From contig LRBF01000079.1 of NCBI GenBank assembly GCA_001580565.1, forward strand, positions 1 to 55,097: DNA of 55,097 nucleotides, given 5' to 3'. Source of the stretch: Caballeronia megalochromosomata (lineage in GTDB: Bacteria > Pseudomonadota > Gammaproteobacteria > Burkholderiales > Burkholderiaceae). The position numbers and the translations under genes were made by a program. Position 1 is the first letter of the stretch; every line of letters starts with the position of its first letter. The notes under the pieces are model-generated. The model was not told the origin of the DNA, did not search any database, and saw nothing but the letters and a program-made list of their open reading frames with translations. Of the stretch, positions 33,999 through 43,661 are shown piece after piece.

Positions 33999-34061
33999 AC
34001 ATTGCTCGAAGTATAACATTCCCTACGGAACAAAACGCGCTGTATAGACTTCGAGCAATGT
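33999..34061 (-). promoter_or_regulatory. ompA promoter with 14-bp inverted repeat
   Basis: ACATTGCTCGAAGT (33999-34012) and ACTTCGAGCAATGT (34048-34061) are perfect inverted repeats 35 bases apart. A minus-strand -10, TATACT (complement of 34010-34015), overlaps the promoter-proximal arm, so the arms fall near the transcription start and around -45. This looks like paired operator sites for a dimeric regulator. No clear -35 consensus is seen. Confidence 0.6.
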
Positions 34062-34407
34062 CTAAGTTTGTGCGTTGGCATTTTGCCATATCGTTCCCTT
34101 GCGACGATAAAAATATCCCCGCACGCTGTACGCCCGCAACCTTATGTGGTGCATGCGCAACAAGAAGGGGACAGGAGGCTGTCAAGGCTGAAGAAGGCGC
34201 GAAACGTGCGCACATTACGTGCCTGAATGCGATTTCCTGCGTGTTTTTATCGCGGGTACTTTTGCGTCTGGCAAAACGACGAGGCGGCATCATAGCCCGC
34301 CCGCGTGACGAAATGACGGAATTCGTTCCCCGGTTTTTGTAAGTAATTGATGCGGCATTGCACATTGCGAATTCTTCGCGCGCATTCCGGTTCCCGCCAT
34401 GACCCAA

Positions 34408-34421
34408 CTGTATGTATACAG
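34408..34421. repeat. Palindrome CTGTAT-GT-ATACAG upstream of gyrA
   Basis: Perfect 6-bp arms around two central bases, 31 bases before the candidate gyrA -10 (34452-34457). It resembles a LexA box but is two bases too short in the spacer. Confidence 0.4.
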
Positions 34422-34627
34422 CATGCGTCCGGGCGCGAATGTCGCGCATGGTAGAATCTTCTGATGCGCTGCGTTCGCACGCATAAAAAAGGCATGCGCT
34501 GCATATGCGGCGCGCAGCGTACGTCGGCTACGCGCCACGCCGGCGCATGTCGCGCGGCTGGCGAGCGGGTCCCGCAGATCGCCGCGCGCGCTGCCGTGTC
34601 GCCGCTGCAAAGATCAAGACACGGATA

Positions 34628-37273
34628 ATGGATCAATTCGCCAAAGAGACTCTGCCAATCTCCCTCGAGGAGGAAATGCGCCGTTCGTATCTCGATTACG
34701 CGATGAGCGTGATCGTCGGGCGCGCGCTTCCCGATGTCCGCGATGGCCTGAAGCCTGTGCATCGCCGGGCGCTCTACTCGATGCACGAGCTGAACAACGA
34801 CTGGAACCGCCCGTACAAGAAATCGGCGCGTATCGTCGGCGATGTCATCGGTAAATACCATCCTCACGGCGACGCGTCCGTCTACGAGACGATCGTTCGC
34901 ATGGCGCAGCCGTTCTCGCTGCGCTACATGCTGGTCGACGGCCAGGGCAACTTCGGTTCGGTCGACGGCGACAACGCCGCGGCCATGCGCTACACCGAAA
35001 TCCGCATGGCGAAGATCGGCCACGAGCTGCTGGCCGACATCGACAAGGAAACCGTCGACTTCGGTCCGAACTACGACGGCAGTGAAAGCGAGCCGCTCGT
35101 TCTGCCGGCGCGCATCCCCAATCTGCTGATCAATGGCTCGGCCGGCATCGCGGTCGGCATGGCGACGAACATTCCGCCGCACAATCTGCGCGAAATCGTC
35201 GACGCCTGCCTGCATCTGCTGAACACGCCCGAAGCCACCGTCGACGAGCTGATCGAGATCGTGCCCGCGCCGGACTTCCCGACCGCCGGCATCATCTACG
35301 GCGTCGCGGGCGTGCGCGACGGCTACCGCACCGGGCGCGGTCGCGTCGTGATGCGCGCGGCCACGCACTTCGAAGAGATCGACCGCGGCCAGCGCATGGC
35401 GATCATCGTCGACGAGATTCCGTATCAGGTGAACAAGCGCACGCTGCTCGAGCGCATCGCCGAACTCGTCAACGAGAAGAAGATCGAGGGCATTTCCGAC
35501 ATCCGCGACGAGTCCGACAAGAGCGGCATGCGCGTCGTGATCGAACTCAAGCGCGGGGAAGTGCCGGAAGTCATCCTGAACAACCTGTACAAGCAGACGC
35601 AGCTTCAGGACACCTTCGGCATGAACATGGTCGCGCTCGTCGACGGCCAGCCCAAGCTGCTGAATCTGAAGGAAATGATCGAGTGCTTCCTGTCGCATCG
35701 ACGGGAAGTGCTGACGCGGCGCACAGTATACGAATTGCGCAAGGCGCGCGATCGCGGGCACGTGCTCGAAGGCCTCGCCGTCGCGCTCGCGAACATCGAC
35801 GACTTCATCGCGATCATCAAGGCCGCGCCCACGCCGCCGATCGCGAAGCAGGAGTTGATGGCGCGTCCGTGGGATTCGTCGCTCGTGCGCGAAATGCTCA
35901 CGCGCACCGGGACCGAGGCGTCGGGTGGCCGCGCGGCGTATCGTCCGGAAGGGCTGAACCCGGCTTACGGTCTCCAGGAAGACGGCCTGTATAAATTGTC
36001 GGACGTCCAGGCACAGGAAATCCTGCAGATGCGTCTGCAGCGCCTGACCGGTCTCGAGCAGGACAAGATCGTCGGCGAGTATCGCGAGGTGATGGCGCAG
36101 ATCGCCGACCTGCTCGACATCCTCGCGCGGCCGGAGCGTATCCGCCAGATCATCGTCGAGGAACTGGGCCAGGTGCGCGCCGAGTTCGGCGACGAGCGCC
36201 GCTCGCGTATCGAGATGAACGCGACCGAGCTCAACACCGAAGACCTGATCACGCCGACGGACATGGTCGTGACCATGTCGCACACGGGCTACGTGAAGTC
36301 GCAGCCGCTTTCCGAATATCGCGCGCAGAAGCGCGGCGGGCGCGGCAAGCAGGCGACGCAGATGAAGGAAGACGACTGGATCGACACGCTCTTCATCGCG
36401 AACACGCACGATCACATGCTGTGCTTCTCGAACCGCGGCCGCGTGTACTGGATCAAGGTGTACGAAGTGCCGCAGGGCTCGCGCAACTCGCGCGGCCGCC
36501 CGATCGTCAACATGTTCCCGCTGCAGGACGGCGAGAAGATCAACGTCGTGCTGCCGATCAAGGAATTCTCGGCGGACAAGTACGTGTTCATGACGACCGC
36601 GCTCGGCACCGTCAAGAAGACGCCGCTCGAAGCGTTCAGCCGTCCGATGAAGAAGGGCATCATCGCGGTCGGCCTGGACGAGGGCGATTACCTCATCGGC
36701 GCGGCGATTACCGACGGACAACATGACGTGATGCTGTTCTCGGACGCGGGCAAGGCCGTGCGTTTCGACGAAAACGACGTCCGCGCGATGGGCCGCGAGG
36801 CACGCGGCGTGCGTGGCATGCAGCTCGAAGACGGACAGCAGGTCATCGCGATGCTGGTCGCGGGCGGCGAGAACCAGTCGGTGCTCACGGCCACCGAGAA
36901 CGGCTACGGCAAGCGCACGCCGATCAACGAGTACACGCGTCACGGCCGCGGCACGAAGGGTATGATCGCGATCCAGACGTCGGAGCGCAACGGCCGTGTG
37001 GTCGCGGCGACGCTCGTCGAGCCGGAGAGCGAGATCATGCTGATCACGACTTCGGGCGTGCTCATTCGCACGCGTGTCTCGGAAATCCGCGAAATGGGCC
37101 GTGCAACCCAAGGTGTTACACTCATCAGCCTTGACGAGGGAACGAAGTTGTCGGGACTGCAGCACATCGCCGAGGCGGAAGCCGAGGCCGAACTCGAAGC
37201 AGATGCCGGTTCGGATGACGCTGCGGCCAAGCCTGACGACGCGGAAAATGGTGAAGGCGGAGAAAGCGCCTGA
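34628..37273 (+). CDS. gyrA: DNA gyrase subunit A
   Basis: An 881-aa topoisomerase subunit that cuts and rejoins DNA for negative supercoiling. Residues 30-500 form the cleavage domain with catalytic Tyr122 ([10 protein letters not shown]); the C-terminal beta-pinwheel has several blades with GYG/GRG-type repeats and the gyrase box QAKRGGRGK-like sequence at about 565. In the quinolone region the residues are Ala83 and Glu87 in [10 protein letters not shown]. An acidic tail ends the protein. ATG 34628 gives [17 protein letters not shown] as in homologues. Confidence 0.97.
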   Translation: MDQFAKETLPISLEEEMRRSYLDYAMSVIVGRALPDVRDGLKPVHRRALYSMHELNNDWNRPYKKSARIVGDVIGKYHPHGDASVYETIVRMAQPFSLRYMLVDGQGNFGSVDGDNAAAMRYTEIRMAKIGHELLADIDKETVDFGPNYDGSESEPLVLPARIPNLLINGSAGIAVGMATNIPPHNLREIVDACLHLLNTPEATVDELIEIVPAPDFPTAGIIYGVAGVRDGYRTGRGRVVMRAATHFEEIDRGQRMAIIVDEIPYQVNKRTLLERIAELVNEKKIEGISDIRDESDKSGMRVVIELKRGEVPEVILNNLYKQTQLQDTFGMNMVALVDGQPKLLNLKEMIECFLSHRREVLTRRTVYELRKARDRGHVLEGLAVALANIDDFIAIIKAAPTPPIAKQELMARPWDSSLVREMLTRTGTEASGGRAAYRPEGLNPAYGLQEDGLYKLSDVQAQEILQMRLQRLTGLEQDKIVGEYREVMAQIADLLDILARPERIRQIIVEELGQVRAEFGDERRSRIEMNATELNTEDLITPTDMVVTMSHTGYVKSQPLSEYRAQKRGGRGKQATQMKEDDWIDTLFIANTHDHMLCFSNRGRVYWIKVYEVPQGSRNSRGRPIVNMFPLQDGEKINVVLPIKEFSADKYVFMTTALGTVKKTPLEAFSRPMKKGIIAVGLDEGDYLIGAAITDGQHDVMLFSDAGKAVRFDENDVRAMGREARGVRGMQLEDGQQVIAMLVAGGENQSVLTATENGYGKRTPINEYTRHGRGTKGMIAIQTSERNGRVVAATLVEPESEIMLITTSGVLIRTRVSEIREMGRATQGVTLISLDEGTKLSGLQHIAEAEAEAELEADAGSDDAAAKPDDAENGEGGESA

Positions 37274-37434
37274 TATTTTTTGTGTCGCGGGCCTCTCGTT
37301 ATCGCTTTTGAAAGCTCGAATTGGTTAAGCTGCGCGACGTGAGTGCGTTGCCGGCGTCAGGCGAGGCCGGCGTCGGACAACGGGCAAAAGCTCGTCGCCA
37401 GTGCTGAACTGGATATTTTTTACAGGGAGTAATG

Positions 37435-38049
37435 ATGCAAGGACGTTTCAAGCAGTGGATGTTGCTGGCCGCTTTCGTACCGACTTTCGCGATGGCTCAG
37501 TCGCTTCAGAACCAGGCGCCCGCACAGTCGGCCGCACCGGCGGCCGCAGCAGCACCGGTTGATCCGGCCAAGCAAGCCGCGATCAAGGACCTGCTCGACG
37601 CGATCGACGCGCAGAAGCTGGTCGGTGCGATCGGTAACAGCGCGCAGATGCAATCGAAGCAACTCGTCCCGGCAATCCTCTCGGACGCGCTGTCCGAGAA
37701 CAAGACGCTGAACGACAAGCAGAAGCAGGCCGCCGTTCCGTCGCTGCAAAAGAATGCAGTGCCGAAGCTGGTCGATTCCGCTGGACAGGTCTTCGCAACC
37801 GACGCATTCCGCAAGGACGCGATGCAGGCTCAGTACGACGCGTACGCGAAGTACTACTCGACCGACGAAATCAAGGACCTGACCAACTTCTACAAGAGCA
37901 CGACGGGGCGCAAGTTCATCCAGGTTCAGGACCAGGTTGGCCGCGACGTCGTGAACGGTCTGATGCAGAAGTACATGCCGCAAGCCATCAAGGCGACGCG
38001 CACGCAAGCCGACCAGGAAGTGGCGAGCGTCAAGCCGAGCGCGAAGTAA
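37435..38049 (+). CDS. DUF2059 domain-containing exported protein
   Basis: A 204-aa protein with a Sec signal peptide (MQGRFKQWMLLAAFVPTFAMAQ), an Ala/Pro-rich linker, and a DUF2059 domain in which YYSTDEIKDLTNFYKSTTGRKFI is the recognisable motif. The family is periplasmic and of unknown function. Gene order gyrA-DUF2059-serC is conserved in Burkholderia. Two adjacent ATG codons exist; 37435 is favoured because GGGAG then has five bases of spacing rather than two. Confidence 0.9.
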   Translation: MQGRFKQWMLLAAFVPTFAMAQSLQNQAPAQSAAPAAAAAPVDPAKQAAIKDLLDAIDAQKLVGAIGNSAQMQSKQLVPAILSDALSENKTLNDKQKQAAVPSLQKNAVPKLVDSAGQVFATDAFRKDAMQAQYDAYAKYYSTDEIKDLTNFYKSTTGRKFIQVQDQVGRDVVNGLMQKYMPQAIKATRTQADQEVASVKPSAK

Positions 38050-38127
38050 GCTCGGTGCTGATCTGACAGAAATCCGCCGACGGGGCTCACCGCCCCGTGC
38101 ATTGGCGGGTTTTCAGGACAGTGCGAT

Positions 38128-38168
38128 AATGGCTGTTTGCGCAAGAAGCGCAAACAGCCATTTCTTTT
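38128..38168 (+). terminator. Strong hairpin terminator between DUF2059 gene and serC
   Basis: A perfect 15-bp stem (38128-38142 and 38148-38162) with loop AAGAA is followed by TCTTTTTT. It lies 78 bases after the DUF2059 stop and 78 bases before the serC start, so it separates the two units or acts as an attenuator for serC. A GATAAT -10-like hexamer (38124-38129) abuts the stem. Confidence 0.9.
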
Positions 38169-38246
38169 TTCCGGGCGTGAAAACGCGGCCTTCGTTCGAT
38201 TCGCCGTTCATTCGCGTCTGCCAAATCGGAATTCCGGGATCTCCAG

Positions 38247-39329
38247 ATGCGCGTGTTCAATTTCTCCGCCGGCCCAGCCGCCATGCCAGAAGAAGTCCTG
38301 CGGCAGGCAGCCGACGAAATGCTCGACTGGCAAGGCAGCGGCATGAGCGTGATGGAAATGAGCCACCGCGGCGCGGAGTTCATGTCGATCCACGAGGCGG
38401 CGCTCACCGACCTGCGCGATCTGTTGCAGGTGCCCGCATCGCACCGGATTCTCTTTCTGCAGGGCGGTGGTATCGGCGAAAACGCGATCGTGCCGATGAA
38501 CCTGCTCGGCAAGAAGCAGACGGCCGACTTCGTCGTGACCGGTTCCTGGTCGACGAAATCGTTCAAGGAAGCGCAGAAGTACGGCACGCCGCATCTCGCG
38601 GCCAACGGCAAGACCGAGGCGGGCTTCACGCGCGTGCCGGCGTTCAGCGAGTGGAAGCTCTCGGACGATCCGGCCTACGTGCATCTGTGCAGCAACGAGA
38701 CCATCGACGGCGTCGAGGCCTTCGAGATTCCCGATCTCGGCGACATCCCGCTCGTCGCTGATGCGTCCTCGCACATCCTGTCGCGCCCGATGGACATCGC
38801 CAAATACGGCGTGCTCTTCGGCGGCGCACAGAAGAACATCGGCATGGCTGGCGTGACCGTCGTGATCGTGCGCGAGGATCTGCTCGACCGGGCGCTGGCC
38901 ATCTGTCCATCCGCGTTCGAGTGGAAAATCGTCGCGGAGAACAACTCGATGTACAACACGCCGCCGACCTACGCGATCTACATCGCGGGCCTCGTCTTCA
39001 AGTGGGTGAAGAAGCAGGGCGGCCTGGCGGCAATCGAGGCGCGCAACGTCGAAAAGGCGAAACTGCTGTACGACACCATCGATTCCAGCGATTTCTACGT
39101 CAACAAGGTCGAGCGCCAGAACCGTTCGCGCATGAACGTGCCGTTCTTCCTGACCGACGAATCGCGCAATACCGATTTCCTGGCCGGCGCGAAGGCGCGC
39201 GGGCTGTTGCAACTGAAGGGCCACAAGTCCGTCGGCGGCATGCGGGCATCGATCTACAACGCGGTGCCAGTCGAGGGAGTCAAAGCTCTCGTCGATTACA
39301 TGAAGGAATTCGAGCGCACGGGCGCTTAA
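38247..39329 (+). CDS. serC: Phosphoserine aminotransferase
   Basis: A 360-aa class V PLP aminotransferase. It starts [18 protein letters not shown], the SerC signature; PLP-binding Lys196 lies in FGGAQKNIG. It converts 3-phosphohydroxypyruvate to phosphoserine for serine synthesis and acts also in pyridoxal phosphate synthesis. First gene of the aromatic amino acid supra-operon, 41 bases before pheA. Confidence 0.97.
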   Translation: MRVFNFSAGPAAMPEEVLRQAADEMLDWQGSGMSVMEMSHRGAEFMSIHEAALTDLRDLLQVPASHRILFLQGGGIGENAIVPMNLLGKKQTADFVVTGSWSTKSFKEAQKYGTPHLAANGKTEAGFTRVPAFSEWKLSDDPAYVHLCSNETIDGVEAFEIPDLGDIPLVADASSHILSRPMDIAKYGVLFGGAQKNIGMAGVTVVIVREDLLDRALAICPSAFEWKIVAENNSMYNTPPTYAIYIAGLVFKWVKKQGGLAAIEARNVEKAKLLYDTIDSSDFYVNKVERQNRSRMNVPFFLTDESRNTDFLAGAKARGLLQLKGHKSVGGMRASIYNAVPVEGVKALVDYMKEFERTGA

Positions 39330-39370
39330 GGGCGACGACGCTCACTCAACCGCACAAGCTCAAGCACCGC

Positions 39371-40453
39371 ATGGACGACGATCTCAATTCAAGACTCAAA
39401 CCGCTGCGTGAGCGCATCGACGTGCTCGACGCGCAGCTCATCGCGCTGCTGAACCAACGCGCATCCGTCGCGCTGGAAGTCGGCGAGGTGAAGAAGCATT
39501 TCAATGCGCCCGTGTTTCGCCCGGAGCGCGAGATGCAGGTCATCGCGCGCCTGCAGGAAATGAGCGAAGGGCCGCTCGCCGACGAGCACATCGCGTCGAT
39601 CTGGCGCGAGATCATGGCCGCGAGCCGCGCGCTCGAACAGACCATCAGCGCGGCGTTTCTGGGGCCGGTCGGCACGTACAGCGAACAGGCGATGTTCGAA
39701 TACTTCGGACATTCGATTCAGGGCGTGCCGTGCCCGTCGATCGACGAAGTGTTCCGCGCCGTCGAGGCGGGCGCGGCGCAGTATGGCGTTCTGCCGGTGG
39801 AGAATTCGGCGGAAGGCGCAGTGTCGCGCACGCTGGATCTCCTGCTGCAGACCTCGCTCGTGATCGGCGGCGAACTTGCTTTGCCGATCCATCACAATCT
39901 GCTGACGGCGTCCGGCACGCTCGATGGCGCGAAGCGCGTCTGCGCGCATCCGCAGGCGCTGGCGCAGTGCCAGCGCTGGTTGAGCGCGAACGTGCCGCAT
40001 CTGGCGCGTCAGGCCGTGTCGAGCAACGCGGAAGCCGCGCGCATGGCGCTCGAGGATCCGACGGTCGCGGCCATCGCAGGCGATCGCGCCGCGACGCACT
40101 ACGGCCTCGGCGTGGTGTTCTCGATGATTCAGGACGACCCGCACAATCGCACGCGCTTCGTGATCGTTGGCAGGCAGCCGACGGATTCGAGCGGCCACGA
40201 TCAAACCTCGCTCATCGTCACGGTGAAGAACGAGTCCGGCGCGGTGTTCAAGCTGCTGGAGCCGCTCGCCAAACACGGCGTCTCGATGACGCGCTTCGAA
40301 TCGCGCCCGGCGCGCTCGGGCACGTGGGAGTACTACTTCTATATCGACATCGAAGGCCATCGTGACGATGCCGCGGTGGCCGCCGCGCTGGACGAACTGG
40401 GGCGCAAGTCCGCGTTCCTGAAAATCCTCGGCTCGTATCCGCGAGCGCGCTGA
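39371..40453 (+). CDS. pheA: Bifunctional chorismate mutase / prephenate dehydratase
   Basis: A 360-aa P-protein. Residues 8-90 are an AroQ chorismate mutase (LKPLRERIDVLDAQLIALLNQRA), 95-275 the prephenate dehydratase (AAFLGPVGTYSEQAMFEYF, VLPVENSAEGAVSRTLDLL), and the end an ACT domain (VSMTRFESRPARSGTWEYYFY with the ESRP phenylalanine-binding motif). It makes phenylpyruvate and is feedback-inhibited by phenylalanine. ATG 39371 begins MDDDLNSRLK. Confidence 0.96.
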   Translation: MDDDLNSRLKPLRERIDVLDAQLIALLNQRASVALEVGEVKKHFNAPVFRPEREMQVIARLQEMSEGPLADEHIASIWREIMAASRALEQTISAAFLGPVGTYSEQAMFEYFGHSIQGVPCPSIDEVFRAVEAGAAQYGVLPVENSAEGAVSRTLDLLLQTSLVIGGELALPIHHNLLTASGTLDGAKRVCAHPQALAQCQRWLSANVPHLARQAVSSNAEAARMALEDPTVAAIAGDRAATHYGLGVVFSMIQDDPHNRTRFVIVGRQPTDSSGHDQTSLIVTVKNESGAVFKLLEPLAKHGVSMTRFESRPARSGTWEYYFYIDIEGHRDDAAVAAALDELGRKSAFLKILGSYPRAR

Positions 40454-40531
40454 TTCGGCTCATCGCCGCTGCGAGCAGTCGCGGCGGCTCGTTTCATCTT
40501 GCGTCGGACGACGCACTCTTATCGATGTCCC

Positions 40532-41458
40532 GTGGCTGCGTTCTCATTCAACAAACTGGTTATCTTCGGCGTCGGTCTGATCGGCGGATCGCTTGCGCGC
40601 GCGCTGCGTGAACGCGCGGGTCTCGCGGGCCGTATCGTCGGCGTGGGGCGTTCGGCCGCGTCGGTCGAGCGCGCACTCGAACTCGGCGTGATCGACGAAG
40701 CCGCCGCGCTCGACGACGACGCTGCACTTGCACGCGCGCTCCAGGGCGCGGACGTGGTGCTCATCGCCGCGCCCGTCGCGCAGACCGAGCCCTTGCTCGC
40801 GCGTATTGCGCCTTTTCTCGACGCGCGGACTATCGTCACCGATGCGGGCAGCACGAAGACCGATGTCGTCGTGGCGGCGCGGCGCGCGTTGGGCGGGCGC
40901 ATCGCGCAGTTCGTGCCGGGACATCCGATCGCCGGGCGCGAGTCGAGCGGCGTCGATGCCGCGTTGCCTGATCTCTACGTCGATCGCAATGTCGTGCTTT
41001 GCCCGCTGCCCGACAATGCGGCGGACGACGTCGAGCGCATCGCGTCGATGTGGCGCGCGACCGGCGCGTGCGTGCGTCAGATGAGCGAGGCGCAGCACGA
41101 TCGCGTGTTTGCGTCGGTGAGCCACCTGCCGCACGTGCTGTCGTTCGCGCTCGTCGATCAGATTCTCGATACGCCCGACGCCGATCTGAAATTTTCGTTC
41201 GCCGCGGGCGGATTCCGCGACTTCACGCGCATCGCGGCTTCGAGCCCGGAAATGTGGCGCGATATCTGTCTCGCGAACCGTGCCGCGCTGCTCGCGGAAC
41301 TCGACGATTACACGGCCGTGCTCGCACGTTTTCGCGCAGCGATCGACGCATCGGATGGCGCGGCGCTCGAAGCGGCTTTCGCGCGTTCGCGCGTCGCGCG
41401 CAAGGAATGGCAGGAACGCGGCGGCATCAAGCCCTCCAGCGACATCGCCGCAAAATAA
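40532..41458 (+). CDS. tyrA: Prephenate dehydrogenase
   Basis: A 308-aa NAD-binding dehydrogenase. GVGLIGGSLARAL is the Rossmann motif; TDAGSTKTDV and PGHPIAGRESSG are characteristic of the TyrA active site. It converts prephenate to 4-hydroxyphenylpyruvate in tyrosine synthesis. The start is taken as GTG 40532 (MAAFSFNKLVIFGVG), since homologues begin just there; a TTG at 40499 would add 11 residues and no good RBS distinguishes them. The gene normally upstream, hisC2, is absent here. Confidence 0.94.
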   Translation: MAAFSFNKLVIFGVGLIGGSLARALRERAGLAGRIVGVGRSAASVERALELGVIDEAAALDDDAALARALQGADVVLIAAPVAQTEPLLARIAPFLDARTIVTDAGSTKTDVVVAARRALGGRIAQFVPGHPIAGRESSGVDAALPDLYVDRNVVLCPLPDNAADDVERIASMWRATGACVRQMSEAQHDRVFASVSHLPHVLSFALVDQILDTPDADLKFSFAAGGFRDFTRIAASSPEMWRDICLANRAALLAELDDYTAVLARFRAAIDASDGAALEAAFARSRVARKEWQERGGIKPSSDIAAK

Positions 41459-41479
41459 GCTGTGACCCAAGGAAACACT

Positions 41480-42784
41480 ATGGAACATCTCGATCTCGGA
41501 CCTTTCTCCCGCGCGTCCGGTACGGTGCGGCTGCCCGGCTCGAAGAGCATTTCGAACCGCGTGCTGCTGCTCGCGGCGCTCGCGAGCGGCGAAACGTCCA
41601 TCACGAATCTGCTCGATTCCGACGACACGCGCGTCATGATCGCCGCGCTCAAGACGCTCGGCGTCGCCGTGCGCGAGGATGGCGAGCGCGTGATCGTCGG
41701 CGGGACGGGCGGCGCGTTTCCGTCGAAATCGGCGGAACTGTTTCTCGGCAACGCGGGCACGGCAGTGCGGCCGCTCACCGCGGCGCTGGCGGTGAACGGC
41801 GGCGAATATCGCGTGCACGGCGTGCCGCGCATGCACGAGCGGCCCATCGGCGATCTGGTCGACGGGCTGCGTCAGATCGGCGCTGCGATCGATTACGAAC
41901 TCAACGACGGCTTTCCGCCGCTCAAGATCCACGCCGCAAGGATCGCGATCGACAAGCCGATCCGCGTGCGCGGCGACGTGTCGAGCCAGTTCCTCACCGC
42001 GCTCCTGATGAGTCTGCCGGTCGTCGTCGGCCGTGACGGTCCCGTTACGATCGAGATCGAAGGCGAACTCATCTCGAAGCCGTACATCGACATCACGATT
42101 CGTTTGATGGAGCGCTTCGGCGTGAGCGTCGAGCGCGACGGCTGGGCGCGCTTCACGATTTCGGCCGGCGCGGGCTACAAGTCGCCGGGTGCGATCATGG
42201 TGGAAGGCGACGCGTCGTCGGCGTCGTATTTTCTGGCGGCGGGCGCGATCGGCCATGGGCCGGTGCGCGTGGAAGGTGTCGGGCGCGCGAGCATTCAGGG
42301 CGATGTCGGTTTCGCCGACGCGCTCAATCGCATGGGCGCGAACGTCATGATGGGGGAAGACTGGATCGAAGTGCGCGGCGTGGAGTCGGACGACGGCAGG
42401 CTCGCGCCCATCGACATGGATTTCAACCTGATTCCCGACGCCGCGATGACCATCGCCGTGGCCGCGCTCTTCGCGAGCGGCACGACCACGCTGCGCAATA
42501 TCGCGAGCTGGCGCGTGAAGGAAACCGACCGTATCGCCGCGATGGCGACCGAACTGCGCAAGGTCGGCGCGACGGTGGAAGAGGGCGCGGACTATCTCGT
42601 CGTCACGCCGCCGGCGCAACTGACGCCGAACGCCGCGATCGATACCTACGACGACCATCGCATGGCGATGTGCTTCTCGCTCGCCAGTCTCGGCGGCGTG
42701 CCGGTGCGCATCAACGATCCGAAATGCGTGAACAAGACGTTTCCGGATTACTTCGAGCGTTTTGCGGTGCTCGTGAAGGCGTAA
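41480..42784 (+). CDS. aroA: 3-phosphoshikimate 1-carboxyvinyltransferase (EPSP synthase)
   Basis: A 434-aa enzyme of the shikimate pathway that joins phosphoenolpyruvate to shikimate-3-phosphate. [17 protein letters not shown] and [17 protein letters not shown] are the substrate and phosphoenolpyruvate motifs; [13 protein letters not shown] and the final KTFPDYF are typical. The LGNAGTA loop has the class I form (Gly at the position corresponding to Gly96 of E. coli). ATG 41480 lies behind AAGGAAAC. 21 bases after tyrA. Confidence 0.97.
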   Translation: MEHLDLGPFSRASGTVRLPGSKSISNRVLLLAALASGETSITNLLDSDDTRVMIAALKTLGVAVREDGERVIVGGTGGAFPSKSAELFLGNAGTAVRPLTAALAVNGGEYRVHGVPRMHERPIGDLVDGLRQIGAAIDYELNDGFPPLKIHAARIAIDKPIRVRGDVSSQFLTALLMSLPVVVGRDGPVTIEIEGELISKPYIDITIRLMERFGVSVERDGWARFTISAGAGYKSPGAIMVEGDASSASYFLAAGAIGHGPVRVEGVGRASIQGDVGFADALNRMGANVMMGEDWIEVRGVESDDGRLAPIDMDFNLIPDAAMTIAVAALFASGTTTLRNIASWRVKETDRIAAMATELRKVGATVEEGADYLVVTPPAQLTPNAAIDTYDDHRMAMCFSLASLGGVPVRINDPKCVNKTFPDYFERFAVLVKA

Positions 42785-42799
42785 CGGGAGCGCTGTACC

Positions 42800-43540
42800 G
42801 TGAAACGCGATAACTTCGACTTCAATGACCGAAATAACGGGCCAGACCGGCCAGACTCGATGAAACCGACCCGTCCATTCGACCCCACACCCGTGATCAC
42901 CATCGACGGGCCGACGGCTTCGGGCAAGGGCACGGTCGCGGCGATCGTCGCGGCGACGCTCGGCTTTCACCTGCTCGACAGCGGCGCGCTCTACCGGCTC
43001 GCGGCGCTCGCGAGCATCCGCTACGAGGTGGCGAAGGACGACGCGCCAGGCCTTGCAAAACTGATCGAAGCGCTCCACATCACTTTCCGCGAAGGTTGCG
43101 CGCAGCTCGACGGCGTGGACGTCTCGGGCGACATCCGGCAGGAGAAGGTCGGCAACCGCGCCTCCGCGATCGCCGTCCATCCCGAAGTGCGTCAGGCGCT
43201 GGTCGCGCGCCAGCGGGCATTCCGCAAGCGCCCCGGCCTCGTCGCCGACGGCCGCGACATGGGCACCGTCATCTTCCCCGACGCCACGCTGAAGGTCTTT
43301 TTGACCGCGAGCGCCGAGGCACGCGCGGCGAGACGGTATAAGCAATTGATGCAAAAAGGTTTTTCTGCTAATATGGTTGACTTGCTGCGTGATTTGCGTG
43401 CGCGCGACGACCGGGACATGAACCGGAGCGCCGCGCCGCTCAAGCCCGCGGCGGATGCGAAGACGCTGGACACCTCCGGTTTGTCGATCGATCAAGCGGT
43501 CGAACAGATCATCGGCTGGTACAGCGAAATTCGCGTGTAA
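42800..43540 (+). CDS. cmk: Cytidylate kinase
   Basis: A 246-aa (226 aa from the internal start) nucleoside monophosphate kinase: P-loop [25 protein letters not shown], and [15 protein letters not shown]. It phosphorylates CMP and dCMP. GTG 42800 has GGGAG nine bases upstream and follows aroA closely; the in-frame ATG 42860 (MKPTRPFDP) matches the N-terminus of most Burkholderia entries but has no RBS. The 5' boundary is therefore uncertain. Confidence 0.95.
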   Translation: MKRDNFDFNDRNNGPDRPDSMKPTRPFDPTPVITIDGPTASGKGTVAAIVAATLGFHLLDSGALYRLAALASIRYEVAKDDAPGLAKLIEALHITFREGCAQLDGVDVSGDIRQEKVGNRASAIAVHPEVRQALVARQRAFRKRPGLVADGRDMGTVIFPDATLKVFLTASAEARAARRYKQLMQKGFSANMVDLLRDLRARDDRDMNRSAAPLKPAADAKTLDTSGLSIDQAVEQIIGWYSEIRV

Positions 43541-43575
43541 AAGAGCAAGGTGCTTCATCTGCAGATGGAGCGTGT

Positions 43576-43590
43576 GTTAAACCCTTTAAC
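43576..43590. repeat. Inverted repeat GTTAAA-CCC-TTTAAC in the rpsA leader
   Basis: Perfect 6-bp arms with a 3-base centre lie 72 bases before rpsA. It could be an operator or a small leader hairpin related to rpsA control; no function is shown by the sequence itself. Confidence 0.35.
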
Positions 43591-43661
43591 CCCGTACGGC
43601 GTTGCGCTTCACCGGTCCATTGGGGACCACCGCGCGAATGGCTGTGCAAATATCGATTTTT

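Larger units (their letters stand above)
33933..34627. other. Long ompA-gyrA divergent intergenic region
   Basis: About 695 bases without a credible protein gene; an open frame of 94 codons at 34058-34342 has no family match or RBS. It holds the ompA promoter with its inverted repeat, a palindrome at 34408-34421 and a possible gyrA -10, TAGAAT at 34452-34457. The centre (34060-34380) shows no further structure that I recognise. Confidence 0.5.

Noticed and set aside
34058..34342. 94-codon plus-strand ORF between ompA and gyrA
   Set aside because: No RBS, no recognisable family, unusual composition (many Cys and Arg), and its start lies inside the ompA regulatory repeat.
34408..34421. CTGTATGTATACAG as a LexA (SOS) box upstream of gyrA
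   Set aside because: LexA boxes of this lineage need CTG-N10-CAG; here the spacing is N8, so it is recorded only as a palindrome.
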